A stretch of DNA of 64,000 nucleotides, taken from assembly GCF_001884105.1 (NCBI RefSeq), contig NZ_MACI01000047.1:1-64000 (forward strand). The letters are read 5' to 3'. Each line of letters opens with the position of its first letter. The first letter of the stretch is position 1. Below the pieces are notes generated by a model. It saw only the letters and a program-made list of their open reading frames with translations. It had not been told where the DNA came from and searched no databases. A program made the translations under genes and the position numbers. This DNA comes from Bacillus luti. GTDB lineage: Bacteria > Bacillota > Bacilli > Bacillales > Bacillaceae_G. Below are positions 55,576-64,000 of this stretch, in pieces.

Positions 55576-55610
55576 AAAAAGGCGGCTTACACAACATGCA
55601 AGCCGCCTCT
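55576..55610. terminator. Bidirectional terminator
   Basis: GGCGGCTT/AAGCCGCC hairpin between the phosphodiesterase gene and convergent asnO-type gene. Confidence 0.85.
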
Positions 55611-55612
55611 TA

Positions 55613-57460
55613 TTATTCTTTAATATTCACTCCATACTCTTTAAACCACACATGAAGTTGCGCTAAATGAGCTAAAAGCTGAGGCCCAGTCATTAATTGA
55701 CCAAACCAAGGTTTTTGAAATGCAATACCACCAGACTCGATCAATCCACTCAGCTGTTCTTTATCAAATAGTTCGTGTAAAATTGAGCCTTTATCCGTTA
55801 ATAAACCTTGTAACCATACTGTTACTGCTTTTGTATAGTGTGGATTATGCGTTTTCGGATACGGACTTTTCTTTCTATACAATATATCATTTGGAAGTAA
55901 TCCTTCTAGCGCTTTACGCAATAGACCTTTTTCGCGGTTTTTATACATTTTCATTTCCCAAGGAATATTCCACGCATATTCGACAAGTCGGTGATCCGCA
56001 AATGGAACACGTACTTCTAAGCTTGCGCCCATACTCATACGGTCTTTTCTATCTAATAACGTTGTCATAAACCATACCATATTTAAATAAAATAATTGTC
56101 GTCTCTTTGCTTCAATTGGGCTTTCTCCCTCTAAAATCGGAACTTCTTGAATGGATTCTTCATAGCGCTGCTGTACATATTGTTGTAAATTTAATTTATT
56201 TCTCCATTCTTTCTTTAGCAATTGTTCACGTGCTTCTGTAGAACGCATCCACGGAAATGCACTCGATTGTAAATCATCTTCTCTATAAAACCACGGATAA
56301 CCACCAAATATTTCATCTGCACATTCCCCAGATAAACCGACGACAAAATCTTGTTTAATTTCGCGGCAAAACCATAACAATGAAGAATCGATATCTGCCA
56401 TACCAGGCAAATCACGAACGAGTACTGCTTCCGTTAAATACTCTGCTAGTTGTTCATTCGAAATGACGCAACGATGATGAATTGTTTCAAATGTCTCCGT
56501 CATTAAATTAATAAATGGTGCATCTGAATTCGGCTGAAATGCATTTGCTTTAAAATACTTGTCATTATCTTCGTAATCAATAGAATACGTGTGTAATTGT
56601 CCTTTTCCTGATCTTTCGTATTCTCTTGCAGCAATTGCTGTAATCGCACTCGAATCTACGCCACCCGATAAAAAAGTGCATAACGGTACGTCAGAAACGA
56701 GCTGTCTTGTAATGGCATCTTGCAATAAAAAACGCGTTTTCTCTACCGTTTCTTCAAAAGAATCTTCATGTTTTTTACTTTCAACATTCCAATATCTCCA
56801 TATACATAAACCATTCTTTGAAAATGTCATCGCATGACCTGGACGTAATTCTTTTATACCAGCATAAATACCGTGACCAGGTGTTCTAGATGGTCCGAGA
56901 CCAAATATTTCTGATAATCCTTCTAGCGTTACTTCCGCTTTTACATCTGGATGCGCCAATATCGCTTTTAGCTCAGATCCAAATAATAATCGTCCGCTAT
57001 CATATTTATAAAATAGCGGTTTTACGCCTAAACGATCTCTTGCAATAAACACTTGCTCTTTCTGCTCATCCCATACTGCAAAGGCATATATACCGTTTAA
57101 ATGATCGACACATTCTTCTTTCCATTCAATATAAGAAGCTAATAGTACTTCCGTATCAGAGTGACCTTTGAACGTATATCCTCTTCTTAACAATTCCTTT
57201 CGAATGTCTTCTGTATTATATAATTCGCCGTTGTAGCAAATAGCATAATTCGTTTCATCTTTTAAACAAGTCATCGGCTGTTTACCGCCCTCAGGGTCCA
57301 CAACGATTAACCGCTTATGCCCAAATGCAACATTTCCTTTAATCCAAACTTTATTATCATCCGGACCCCGCTTCGCTAACGTTTCAGCCATCTTTGTAAC
57401 GACGTCTCTTTCTCCTTCTAATGAGCGTTTATAATCCACCCATCCTGTAATCCCGCACAT
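55613..57460 (-). CDS. asnO: Glutamine-dependent asparagine synthetase (AsnO type)
   Basis: 615 residues. Cys2 (MCGITGW) is the glutaminase nucleophile after Met removal, so ATG 57460 is the true start although the frame opens at 57469. The glutaminase domain spans about 1-210; the synthetase domain has the PP-loop FLSGGVDSSAI (about 260-270) and GECADEIFGGYPW. Size and the neighbours yisN and yisL match B. subtilis asnO (yisO), which is needed for sporulation; the family in general makes Asn from Asp with ATP. Confidence 0.9.
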   Translation of the reverse strand: MCGITGWVDYKRSLEGERDVVTKMAETLAKRGPDDNKVWIKGNVAFGHKRLIVVDPEGGKQPMTCLKDETNYAICYNGELYNTEDIRKELLRRGYTFKGHSDTEVLLASYIEWKEECVDHLNGIYAFAVWDEQKEQVFIARDRLGVKPLFYKYDSGRLLFGSELKAILAHPDVKAEVTLEGLSEIFGLGPSRTPGHGIYAGIKELRPGHAMTFSKNGLCIWRYWNVESKKHEDSFEETVEKTRFLLQDAITRQLVSDVPLCTFLSGGVDSSAITAIAAREYERSGKGQLHTYSIDYEDNDKYFKANAFQPNSDAPFINLMTETFETIHHRCVISNEQLAEYLTEAVLVRDLPGMADIDSSLLWFCREIKQDFVVGLSGECADEIFGGYPWFYREDDLQSSAFPWMRSTEAREQLLKKEWRNKLNLQQYVQQRYEESIQEVPILEGESPIEAKRRQLFYLNMVWFMTTLLDRKDRMSMGASLEVRVPFADHRLVEYAWNIPWEMKMYKNREKGLLRKALEGLLPNDILYRKKSPYPKTHNPHYTKAVTVWLQGLLTDKGSILHELFDKEQLSGLIESGGIAFQKPWFGQLMTGPQLLAHLAQLHVWFKEYGVNIKE

Positions 57461-57699
57461 ATGAATCATCCTTCCATCTTATTTCTTTTCCTAAACGAGC
57501 AGCAATCCCCACCCTGTGAGTGCGGATCAAAAAAATGACAAACTTGACGATAACCTACTATCCACATATGGAATAGCATTCTCACTCAGTAAAACGTGTT
57601 TTATTGTATGCCCACCTATGTCTAGATGTGTCTAGTTATAAAGAATGCAGGAACTGTCTATAACAAGAATAACTACTTTCAATAAAGGAGAAATCATGT

Positions 57700-58254
57700 A
57701 TGATACAACGTAAACATATTTTATATAACCAACCCCGCGCTCATACAGTCGGTAATGTAGAATGTATAAATAATGAATGGGTGTTCTTTGATGACGAAAA
57801 TGAAGAAGCTTTTTTATTAGAAGACATTGCTGAAGATGGGTTTGAAATTTTGTATAACAACAATTGGCTACCTGCCCGTTTCTACGAACAAGATATATTA
57901 CAAATCGCCAATGAGCAGCACCATTTGCAAAACGGTGAAATGATACGCATTCGAAAAAAATTACTTCTTAGCTATAATGAATGGCTTGAGGAATTACCTG
58001 ATTCTGTCTTTACATTATTAACTGAATCATTACAATCCCTTCACTACTCTTTATATGATTGCATGTATTGTCATAATTATTTATCCTTCTTACCAAAAGA
58101 GGAAGCATGCGAAGGAGTAAACATTCTTTTATTCGATAACGAAGAGATGATTTGTGCACTGCAGCACCATTTCGTCCGTCACGCTACTTCAAATAAAAAC
58201 ACGTTCCGTTTTACGAAAGTAAATGGAGAAGAGTTGCATATCGATGCGACATAA
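57700..58254 (+). CDS. DUF2777 family protein (YisN-like)
   Basis: A 184-residue acidic cytosolic protein. Start MIQRKHILYNQPRAHTVGNV; Cys-rich patch CMYCHNYLSF near 120. Position between asnO and yisL and length match YisN of B. subtilis. No catalytic motif is seen. AAAGGAG precedes the ATG. Divergent from asnO. Confidence 0.8.
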   Translation: MIQRKHILYNQPRAHTVGNVECINNEWVFFDDENEEAFLLEDIAEDGFEILYNNNWLPARFYEQDILQIANEQHHLQNGEMIRIRKKLLLSYNEWLEELPDSVFTLLTESLQSLHYSLYDCMYCHNYLSFLPKEEACEGVNILLFDNEEMICALQHHFVRHATSNKNTFRFTKVNGEELHIDAT

Positions 58255-58255
58255 A

Positions 58256-58308
58256 AATAAAAACCACCTTATCTCCCAAATACTTGAGATCAAAAGGTGG
58301 TTTTATTT

Positions 58309-58310
<2 letters not shown>
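58256..58310. terminator. Bidirectional terminator
   Basis: AAAACCACCTT/AAGGTGGTTTT hairpin with an extra inner TCTC/GAGA stem between convergent yisN and yisL genes. Confidence 0.85.
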
Positions 58311-58698
<388 letters not shown>

Positions 58699-58734
58699 TC
58701 ACACTTTTTCACTCTATATGATAACATGTTCATT

Positions 58735-58749
58735 TATTTTCAGGAAATG
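58735..58749. promoter_or_regulatory. CodY-like box upstream of rocD
   Basis: TATTTTCAGGAAATG matches 12 of 15 CodY positions, 79 bases before rocD. Arginine and ornithine catabolism is a known CodY target in Bacillus. A TATAAT at about 58771-58776 is a possible -10 box. Confidence 0.45.
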
Positions 58750-58827
58750 TTTCGCTTTTTTACATTTAAATGCTATAATATTTAGAGTATTTACAAACTT
58801 CTTGTAATAACAAAAGGGGGAACAATC

Positions 58828-60018
58828 ATGATTCAAACTAAGGATATTATCGAACTTACAGACACATACGGAGCAAATAACTACCACCCACTTCCAATCG
58901 TTATTTCTAAAGCAGAAGGTGTTTGGGTAGAAGACCCTGAAGGAAACCGCTATATGGACTTATTAAGTGCATATTCTGCAGTAAACCAAGGTCATCGCCA
59001 TCCAAAAATTATTAACGCTCTAATCGAACAAGCTAACCGTGTTACGTTAACTTCTCGTGCTTTCCATAGTGATCAATTAGGTCCTTGGTACGAAAAAGTT
59101 GCGAAACTAACTAATAAAGAAATGGTACTTCCTATGAACACAGGTGCTGAAGCTGTTGAAACTGCAATTAAAACAGTTCGCCGCTGGGCTTATGATGTGA
59201 AGAAAGTAGAAGCAAACCGCGCTGAAATCATCGTTTGTGAAGATAACTTCCACGGACGTACGATGGGCTCTGTTTCTATGTCTTCAAACGAAGAGTACAA
59301 GCGTGGATTCGGTCCAATGCTTCCTGGCATCATTGTAATTCCTTACGGTGATTTAGAAGCATTAAAAGCTGCAATTACACCAAACACAGCAGCATTCATT
59401 TTAGAGCCAATTCAAGGTGAAGCAGGAATTAACATCCCACCAGCTGGTTACTTAAAAGAAGCTTTTGAAGTATGTAAAAAAGAAAACGTTTTATTCGTAG
59501 CAGATGAAATCCAAACAGGCTTAGGCCGTACTGGTAAAGTATTTGCTTGCGACTGGGACAATGTAACTCCTGACATGTACATACTTGGTAAAGCACTTGG
59601 CGGCGGTGTGTTCCCAATTTCTTGCGTAGCAGCAAACCGCGACATTTTAGGCGTATTCGAGCCAGGTTCTCACGGTTCTACATTCGGTGGTAATCCACTT
59701 GCATGTGCTGTGTCTATCGCAGCTCTTGAAGTATTAGAAGAAGAAAAATTAACAGAGCGTTCTCTTCAATTAGGAGAAAAATTAGTTGGGCAATTAAAAG
59801 AAATTGATAACCCAATGATCACTGAAGTTCGCGGTAAAGGTTTATTCATCGGTATTGAATTAAACGAGCCAGCTCGTCCTTACTGTGAACAACTAAAAGC
59901 TGCTGGTCTATTATGTAAAGAAACACATGAAAATGTAATTCGTATCGCACCACCTCTAGTAATCTCTGAAGAAGATTTAGAGTGGGCATTCCAAAAAATT
60001 AAAGCTGTATTATCGTAA
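58828..60018 (+). CDS. rocD: Ornithine aminotransferase
   Basis: A 396-residue class-III PLP aminotransferase that makes glutamate semialdehyde from ornithine. The PLP Lys is in [16 protein letters not shown] (about 251-266); PLP-phosphate motif [12 protein letters not shown] and EPIQGEAG are present. Preceded by AAAGGGGG. In these genomes rocD may stand apart from other roc genes, as it does here. Confidence 0.95.
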   Translation: MIQTKDIIELTDTYGANNYHPLPIVISKAEGVWVEDPEGNRYMDLLSAYSAVNQGHRHPKIINALIEQANRVTLTSRAFHSDQLGPWYEKVAKLTNKEMVLPMNTGAEAVETAIKTVRRWAYDVKKVEANRAEIIVCEDNFHGRTMGSVSMSSNEEYKRGFGPMLPGIIVIPYGDLEALKAAITPNTAAFILEPIQGEAGINIPPAGYLKEAFEVCKKENVLFVADEIQTGLGRTGKVFACDWDNVTPDMYILGKALGGGVFPISCVAANRDILGVFEPGSHGSTFGGNPLACAVSIAALEVLEEEKLTERSLQLGEKLVGQLKEIDNPMITEVRGKGLFIGIELNEPARPYCEQLKAAGLLCKETHENVIRIAPPLVISEEDLEWAFQKIKAVLS

Positions 60019-60022
60019 TGAT

Positions 60023-60060
60023 AGAGAGGTTGTCCTACACGTTGGGACAACCTCTTCCTT
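60023..60060 (+). terminator. Terminator after rocD
   Basis: GAGAGGTTGTCC/GGACAACCTCTTC stem followed by pyrimidine run. Confidence 0.85.
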
Positions 60061-60125
60061 TCTCTAATCATTTACCTTAAAATAAGATTGAATATTCAAT
60101 TTTCTTAAAAAGGAGGAGGAACTGT

Positions 60126-60410
60126 GTGCTATTAAAATACGGGAAACATATTAACTATTTAGCTACCATTCTTATTTCCATTACATTCATCGGATTCCTA
60201 TTATCCACAACATTACTCAGTCACTATTCAAATCCCCATACATTTACATTACTTAAAGCCTCATTTTGGGCTGCCGTTTTCCTTACAGTTATCGGATTTG
60301 GTCGTGAAAGAAGTTCTATTGCCGTTATGCTAATCGGGATTTGTACATTAGCACTTATCGGATTATATATTTTCGCTATTTTAGATTTTTTTAATAATCC
60401 AAGGCCATAA
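60126..60410 (+). CDS. Small three-helix membrane protein of unknown function
   Basis: A 94-residue hydrophobic protein (LATILISITFIGFLLSTTLL, ASFWAAVFLTVIGFG, IAVMLIGICTLALIGLYIFA). GTG 60126 lies seven bases after AAGGAGGAGG. No family recognised. Terminator follows. Confidence 0.7.
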   Translation: MLLKYGKHINYLATILISITFIGFLLSTTLLSHYSNPHTFTLLKASFWAAVFLTVIGFGRERSSIAVMLIGICTLALIGLYIFAILDFFNNPRP

Positions 60411-60446
60411 AAAAGAGCTATCTTTTAATAAGATAGCCCTTTCTTC
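60409..60446. terminator. Bidirectional terminator
   Basis: GAGCTATCTT/AAGATAGCCC hairpin with A and T tracts between two convergent genes. Confidence 0.82.
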
Positions 60447-61353
60447 ATTTCACTATATTTCGCAAAGTACCAATTCCTTCTACTGTAATGACCACTTCAT
60501 CACCTGCATGTAAAAATTTCGGTGGTGTAAAGCCTTTTCCTACACCTGCCGGCGTTCCTGTTGCGATAATATCGCCTGGTTCTAATGTCATCCCTTTACT
60601 TATCGTTGAAATAATTTCTTCTACTGAAAAAATCATTTTATTTGTGTTTGACTGTTGCCTTACTTCTCCATTCACTACTGTTTCAATGTGTAATGCGTTT
60701 GGCGTTCTAACCATAGATTTATGAATTAAATACGGTCCCATCGGACAAAACGTATCGAAGCTTTTCCCAAGGAAAAACTGTTTATGCTTCCTTTGAATGT
60801 CTCGAGCAGTTACATCATTTATAACCGTATAACCAAAAACATGCTCAAGCGCTTTTTCTTTTTTTATTTGTTTCCCTCGCTTGCCAATAATGATAGCTAG
60901 TTCGCCTTCATAGTCTAGTTCATCCGTTGCGTGAGGGTGACCATTAATTTGCTCATTCATGCCAATAACTGTTGTTGGTGCTTTCGTAAAGATCATTATA
61001 TTTTCTGGAATAGACTCTACTCCGCCCATTTCCATCGCATGCTCACGATAGTTTTTTCCAACGCACAGAATATTCTTTCTCGGCCTTGGAATCGGTGCTA
61101 ATATTTTCACCTCTGTTAACGGATAATACGCCGCTTCCCCGTTCTCTTTTGCCCAATTTACAATTTCACATACCTTCTCAAAGCATTCATTCCCTCTTTC
61201 AATACATTCTAACATTGTAATCGGGATTGTAACCTTTTCCCCTTTTTGCCTTTGCGCTTCCCTTAAATGCAATACCTTCTCTTCTTCCTCATCCACAATA
61301 CCTACGAATACCTTTTCTTCTTTCTTCGCCGTTACAAAACGCAATATTTCCAC
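60445..61353 (-). CDS. Fumarylacetoacetate hydrolase-family protein (YisK-like)
   Basis: A 302-residue FAH-superfamily enzyme. The C-terminal catalytic domain has the metal-binding DYEGELAIIIGKRGK (Glu-x-Glu form) and FGYTVINDVTARDIQRK; GDIIATGTPAGVGKGFTPP ends it. The N-terminal 90 residues form the YisK extension. YisK has oxaloacetate decarboxylase activity and interacts with cell-shape factors in B. subtilis. GTG start behind GGATGGAGA. Confidence 0.87.
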   Translation of the reverse strand: MEILRFVTAKKEEKVFVGIVDEEEEKVLHLREAQRQKGEKVTIPITMLECIERGNECFEKVCEIVNWAKENGEAAYYPLTEVKILAPIPRPRKNILCVGKNYREHAMEMGGVESIPENIMIFTKAPTTVIGMNEQINGHPHATDELDYEGELAIIIGKRGKQIKKEKALEHVFGYTVINDVTARDIQRKHKQFFLGKSFDTFCPMGPYLIHKSMVRTPNALHIETVVNGEVRQQSNTNKMIFSVEEIISTISKGMTLEPGDIIATGTPAGVGKGFTPPKFLHAGDEVVITVEGIGTLRNIVK

Positions 61354-61590
61354 TCTCCATCCTAAAACTCATACCCTTTAATTGTATTCGCATCCGTAAG
61401 AAAAAAACCTTCTCATGCACGCTAATTTTTACAATATTCTTCTCGCATCCTATTCGTTACTCAGCAACTATTTGACATAAAATGTAGAAATTATACTTTT
61501 TTTAGCGAAAGTGTTTCTTTTTTATGGAATTTTTGTATAATATGTACTACATATATACATAAAATTTATTGAGAGATGGAGCCGATTTCA

Positions 61591-61767
61591 ATGTTTGAGC
61601 AAGCTATCGAAAAAAAACGTGAAAAAATGATCTATTTTGCTGAACGCTACGGAATGACTTCTCAAAAAACAGTAAATTGTAGCCAAGAATTGGACAGGCT
61701 CTTAAATGTCATTTGGCACATGCACACAGATTACACGCAAACTCAAATGTTCGAAACACATTCGTAA
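61591..61767 (+). CDS. Spo0E-family aspartyl-phosphate phosphatase (YisI-like)
   Basis: 58 residues with the SQELDRLLNVIW signature of Spo0E proteins, which dephosphorylate Spo0A~P and delay sporulation. ATG 61591 gives MFEQAIEKKREKMIYFAERY with GGAG upstream; an earlier in-frame ATG at 61576 lacks a site. B. subtilis yisI lies next to gerP as well. Confidence 0.85.
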   Translation: MFEQAIEKKREKMIYFAERYGMTSQKTVNCSQELDRLLNVIWHMHTDYTQTQMFETHS

Positions 61768-61801
61768 TATCGGATGTGTTTCTTTTATTTCAAAAAAGTA
61801 C

Positions 61802-61829
61802 ACATTTTATTAAAAACGCCCATACAATA
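61802..61829 (+). promoter_or_regulatory. Sigma-K promoter of the gerP operon
   Basis: CATACAATA at 61821-61829 fits the sigma-K -10 form CATAnnnTA exactly; AC (61802-61803) stands 17 bases ahead as the -35. The gerP operon is known to be transcribed by sigma-K in the mother cell. Confidence 0.8.
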
Positions 61830-61865
61830 ATAGAAAAGAAAATTTTAAAACGAAGGGTGTTTTGT

Positions 61866-62087
61866 ATGCCGGCTATGGTTGGACATATTCGTATCGTTAA
61901 TATTGGATCGAGTGGGATTTTTCATATTGGAGATGTATTTGCGATTAGGCCCATTAGTTATTCACGTGCTTTCGCTGGGGCCGGTTCCTTTAATGTTGGG
62001 GATAATGTTTCTGTCTACAATTATCAAAGTTCAACGACTGTCAACGATTCAGATGTAATCGATCAAGCAATCATTGGTTCAACTTAA
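61866..62087 (+). CDS. gerPA: Spore germination protein GerPA
   Basis: A 73-residue protein, MPAMVGHIRIVNIGSSGIFH with SFNVGDNVSVYNYQSSTT. Shares the GIFHIGD/NVGD pattern with GerPF. First of six overlapping genes in order A-B-C-D-E-F; the products act in the inner coat and help germinants reach receptors. GAAGGGTG precedes the ATG. Confidence 0.94.
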   Translation: MPAMVGHIRIVNIGSSGIFHIGDVFAIRPISYSRAFAGAGSFNVGDNVSVYNYQSSTTVNDSDVIDQAIIGST

Positions 62088-62101
62088 AGGGGGCGATTAC
62101 A

Positions 62102-62308
62102 TTGAATTTTTATGTAAACCAAAGTATCATCATCAACAGCATTAAGATTGATAGCATTACAACTTCTTCTGTATTCCAAATTGGCACTGCCGGAAGTATT
62201 AAGGCTCTATCTAAATTTTCAAATTCTGGCGGATTTACAGAACCTCTTCGCCCATTACAGGCGAAAGGACAAATTATTTCTATCAAACCATCAACTAGTT
62301 CTTCTTAA
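62102..62308 (+). CDS. gerPB: Spore germination protein GerPB
   Basis: A 68-residue protein starting at TTG 62102 behind AAAGGGGG (MNFYVNQSIIINSIKIDSIT; VFQIGTAGSIKALS). 14 bases after gerPA. Confidence 0.92.
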   Translation: MNFYVNQSIIINSIKIDSITTSSVFQIGTAGSIKALSKFSNSGGFTEPLRPLQAKGQIISIKPSTSSS

Positions 62309-62376
62309 GGCATCCTTGTCATAAATATATAGCAGGAATATATTTACCCTCCCTATTGAAAAGGAGGTTTCACAAA

Positions 62377-62991
62377 ATGAATCAAGATATATATACTTAC
62401 TTACACCAACTTCAACAAGCTCTCCAAATGCAGCAAGCAACTATCCTTACCCTAGAAGAACAAGTCCGCCTACTACAAGAAGAGCTTACTGAATTAAAAA
62501 GTCGTCCCTCCTCTTCTATAGGAAAAGTGGAATACAAATTCGATCAATTAAAAGTAGAAAACTTAAATGGTACGTTAAACATTGGTTTAAATCCATTTTC
62601 AACAAAAGGACAACAAATTGAGGATTTTCAAGTGGATACAGAAACATTGAAGGTAAATCCTGAAACCGAAACAAACCCAGACTTTTATCAAGGTATCCTC
62701 CAGGAAATGCATCGATACTTAGATGAAGAAGCATATAATCGTATTCTCCATTTTGAACAAGAAGAGAGAACACCACTTGATGAAATGTATCGACAAATGA
62801 TGGTGGATGACATAAAAAAACAGATGGAACATAGACTTCCTTATTATTTATCACAAGCTCAATCTTATGAAGAGGCTTCAACAAATCCAGATTATTTACG
62901 AGATATCATCCTTCAAGCTATGAAACATGACATCGACAAAGCCTTCCTATCTTTTATTCAACACATACCGGGAAATTTCCGAAAGGAGTAA
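62377..62991 (+). CDS. gerPC: Spore germination protein GerPC
   Basis: 204 residues with an N-terminal coiled coil (YTYLHQLQQALQMQQATILT, continuing to residue 55), a middle segment with LNGTLNIGLNPFS and a helical C-terminal part. Largest GerP protein, needed for coat permeability to germinants. AAGGAGG precedes ATG 62377. Confidence 0.93.
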   Translation: MNQDIYTYLHQLQQALQMQQATILTLEEQVRLLQEELTELKSRPSSSIGKVEYKFDQLKVENLNGTLNIGLNPFSTKGQQIEDFQVDTETLKVNPETETNPDFYQGILQEMHRYLDEEAYNRILHFEQEERTPLDEMYRQMMVDDIKKQMEHRLPYYLSQAQSYEEASTNPDYLRDIILQAMKHDIDKAFLSFIQHIPGNFRKE

Positions 62992-62997
62992 GTATGT

Positions 62998-63192
62998 ATG
63001 AATGTTAATGTTGTAAATCGCGAGTTAAAAGTCGGACAGATTAAAATGAATGGTGTATCTTCGTCCGCACTCTTTTTAATTGGAGATGCCAACCTCCTCA
63101 TTCTATCTTCTATTCTTGATACACCATTTGAAACTGTTACCGAGGGGCCATTTGTACCATTAGTAACAGATGTCCCCCCTACTCCAGGTTAA
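62998..63192 (+). CDS. gerPD: Spore germination protein GerPD
   Basis: A 64-residue protein (MNVNVVNRELKVGQIKMNGV; ALFLIGDANLLILSS) ending in a proline-rich tail. Starts six bases after gerPC, with AAGGAG at the end of gerPC. Confidence 0.93.
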   Translation: MNVNVVNRELKVGQIKMNGVSSSALFLIGDANLLILSSILDTPFETVTEGPFVPLVTDVPPTPG

Positions 63193-63207
63193 GGAGACTG
63201 AAAACTT

Positions 63208-63594
63208 ATGTTACATCATGTATCAGTTGTCCAAAATGTTTCGATTATTTCTTTAGGGATTACTGCCGTATTTCAAGTTGGGGATGCCAATCAAATGGAA
63301 TTAAAAAGTAGAGCTCTTGCCGTCCACCGAGAAATTCCTTGTTATATAAAAGGTGAAGGTCGCTTCGATGCCTTTGAAATCTTTACAGATGAGCACATCA
63401 CAATTCCAACGCGAACGACCGATGTAAAATTAAATATTGTAAATGAATGCCCTTTTCTTGAAGTAAATAACGTTGAATTGCGAACACTTTTAAATTCTGG
63501 TTGCTTTCAAATCGGAAATGTTGATTACGGTTTTAATAACTCTCGTATTATGCAAATCCGCCAATATATTACGGATGAACCTTCCGCTCAGTAA
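63208..63594 (+). CDS. gerPE: Spore germination protein GerPE
   Basis: A 128-residue protein in the same style (VFQVGDANQMELKSRALAV) with a second module ending in NSGCFQIGNVDYGF. AAGGAG precedes the ATG. Confidence 0.93.
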   Translation: MLHHVSVVQNVSIISLGITAVFQVGDANQMELKSRALAVHREIPCYIKGEGRFDAFEIFTDEHITIPTRTTDVKLNIVNECPFLEVNNVELRTLLNSGCFQIGNVDYGFNNSRIMQIRQYITDEPSAQ

Positions 63595-63636
63595 TTCATA
63601 TAGTAATTAAAAAGCTTAGAAAAGTAGGTGGATGGT

Positions 63637-63852
63637 ATGCCCTCTGTTGTTGGAAATCTTGTCGTTCAAAACAGTAATGGCTCTTTCAATTTAGGGGATT
63701 TCTATAACGTATCTCCGAAAGAAAATACGAAAGCTTATAATGGATCTGGCGCTTCCAATGTTGGATTTGTCGTGAATACGTTTAGCGGCGTTAGTGCAAC
63801 AAATACGTTTGATTCTGATGTGGCGGATCAAGACCAGATTGGAACAGCGTAA
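63637..63852 (+). CDS. gerPF: Spore germination protein GerPF
   Basis: A 71-residue protein, MPSVVGNLVVQNSNGSFNLG, with SNVGFVVNTFSGVSATNTFD; paralogue of GerPA. The earlier in-frame ATG at 63628 is less likely, since GTAGGTGG serves ATG 63637. Confidence 0.93.
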   Translation: MPSVVGNLVVQNSNGSFNLGDFYNVSPKENTKAYNGSGASNVGFVVNTFSGVSATNTFDSDVADQDQIGTA

Positions 63853-63893
63853 AAAAGAGAGACCACTTCGCACTATCTCTATGGATAGACAGT

Positions 63894-63936
63894 AAAAAAC
63901 GTCTCCGATGCCAAAGGTATCGGAGACGTTTTTTTA
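63894..63936. terminator. Terminator of the gerP operon
   Basis: AAAAAACGTCTCCGAT/ATCGGAGACGTTTTTTT stem; also serves the minus-strand gene at the window end. Confidence 0.92.
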
Positions 63937-64000
63937 CAACCTTTGAATAAACCGCTGTATTTTTGGCATACTCAAATAGAAATTCCCTTGGTTCATATTT
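63934..64000 (-). CDS. 3' end of a minus-strand gene, partial
   Basis: An open minus-strand frame ends at 63934, immediately beside the gerP terminator, with the tail SMPKIQRFIQRL. Only 21 codons are in the window. Its tight fit to the terminator suggests a real gene, but nothing can be said of its product. Confidence 0.45.
   Translation of the reverse strand, partial: NMNQGNFYLSMPKIQRFIQRL

Overview
The window is low-GC chromosomal DNA from a spore-forming Firmicute, almost certainly a member of the Bacillus cereus group (cereus/thuringiensis/anthracis). The basis is the end of a BclA-type exosporium collagen-like protein, the complete gerPA-F spore germination operon, a Spo0E-family phosphatase, an asnO-type asparagine synthetase, and gene order that follows the B. 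subtilis yjb/yja and yit/yis blocks. Species was judged by eye from gene content and order, not by database search.

Layout. 1-1.9 kb: 3' end of a collagen-like exosporium gene, then decayed remnants of a TylF-type methyltransferase and a family-2 glycosyltransferase. 1.9-10.5 kb: FtsW/RodA protein, prpE, an odd YadA-head/Peptidase_G2 fibre-like protein, then the yjbO-N-M-L group (pseudouridine synthase, NAD kinase, small alarmone synthetase, UPF0738), CYTH protein, truncated globin and SpxH (YjbH). Directly convergent with spxH is a very recognisable RoxS/RsaE small RNA with a Rex operator. 10.6-18.8 kb: pepF, coiA, cls, mecA, a TerC protein and spx. 18.8-28.2 kb: an oppABCDF oligopeptide importer with a second oppA copy and a MATE exporter. 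28.5-37 kb: T-box-controlled trpS, two tandem hairpin-forming repeats, yjbA, yjaZ, fabF/fabH with a FapR site, comZ, a degenerate hydrolase and a DUF2929 protein. 37-45.6 kb: clpB with a perfect CtsR box, yjzC, a possible structured RNA, HAD phosphatase, small spore-type genes, yitT, prsA, cvfB and yajQ. 45.6-55.6 kb (more accessory): a membrane-anchored amylase-like protein that has lost the catalytic motifs, an ammonium transporter flanked by two GlnR/TnrA boxes, an EEP-family hydrolase, katA and hemH with PerR/Fur-like sites, and a large secreted LamG/BIG2/dockerin-like/phosphodiesterase protein. 55.6-64 kb: asnO, yisN, yisL, rocD, yisK, spo0E-like gene and gerPA-F behind a sigma-K promoter.

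How it fits together. Much of the window is stress and proteolysis control: Spx, its ClpXP adaptor SpxH, the ClpC adaptor MecA, ClpB, PrsA and PepF, with CoiA and ComZ on the competence side. Redox control recurs as separate signals (Rex at roxS, PerR at spx, katA and hemH). Sporulation and germination functions sit at both ends. There is no prophage, insertion sequence, rRNA, tRNA or CRISPR array that I can see. No obviously new multi-gene system was found; the most unusual loci are the G2 fibre protein, the pseudo-amylase, the tandem repeats and the unassigned structured RNA near 40.4 kb.
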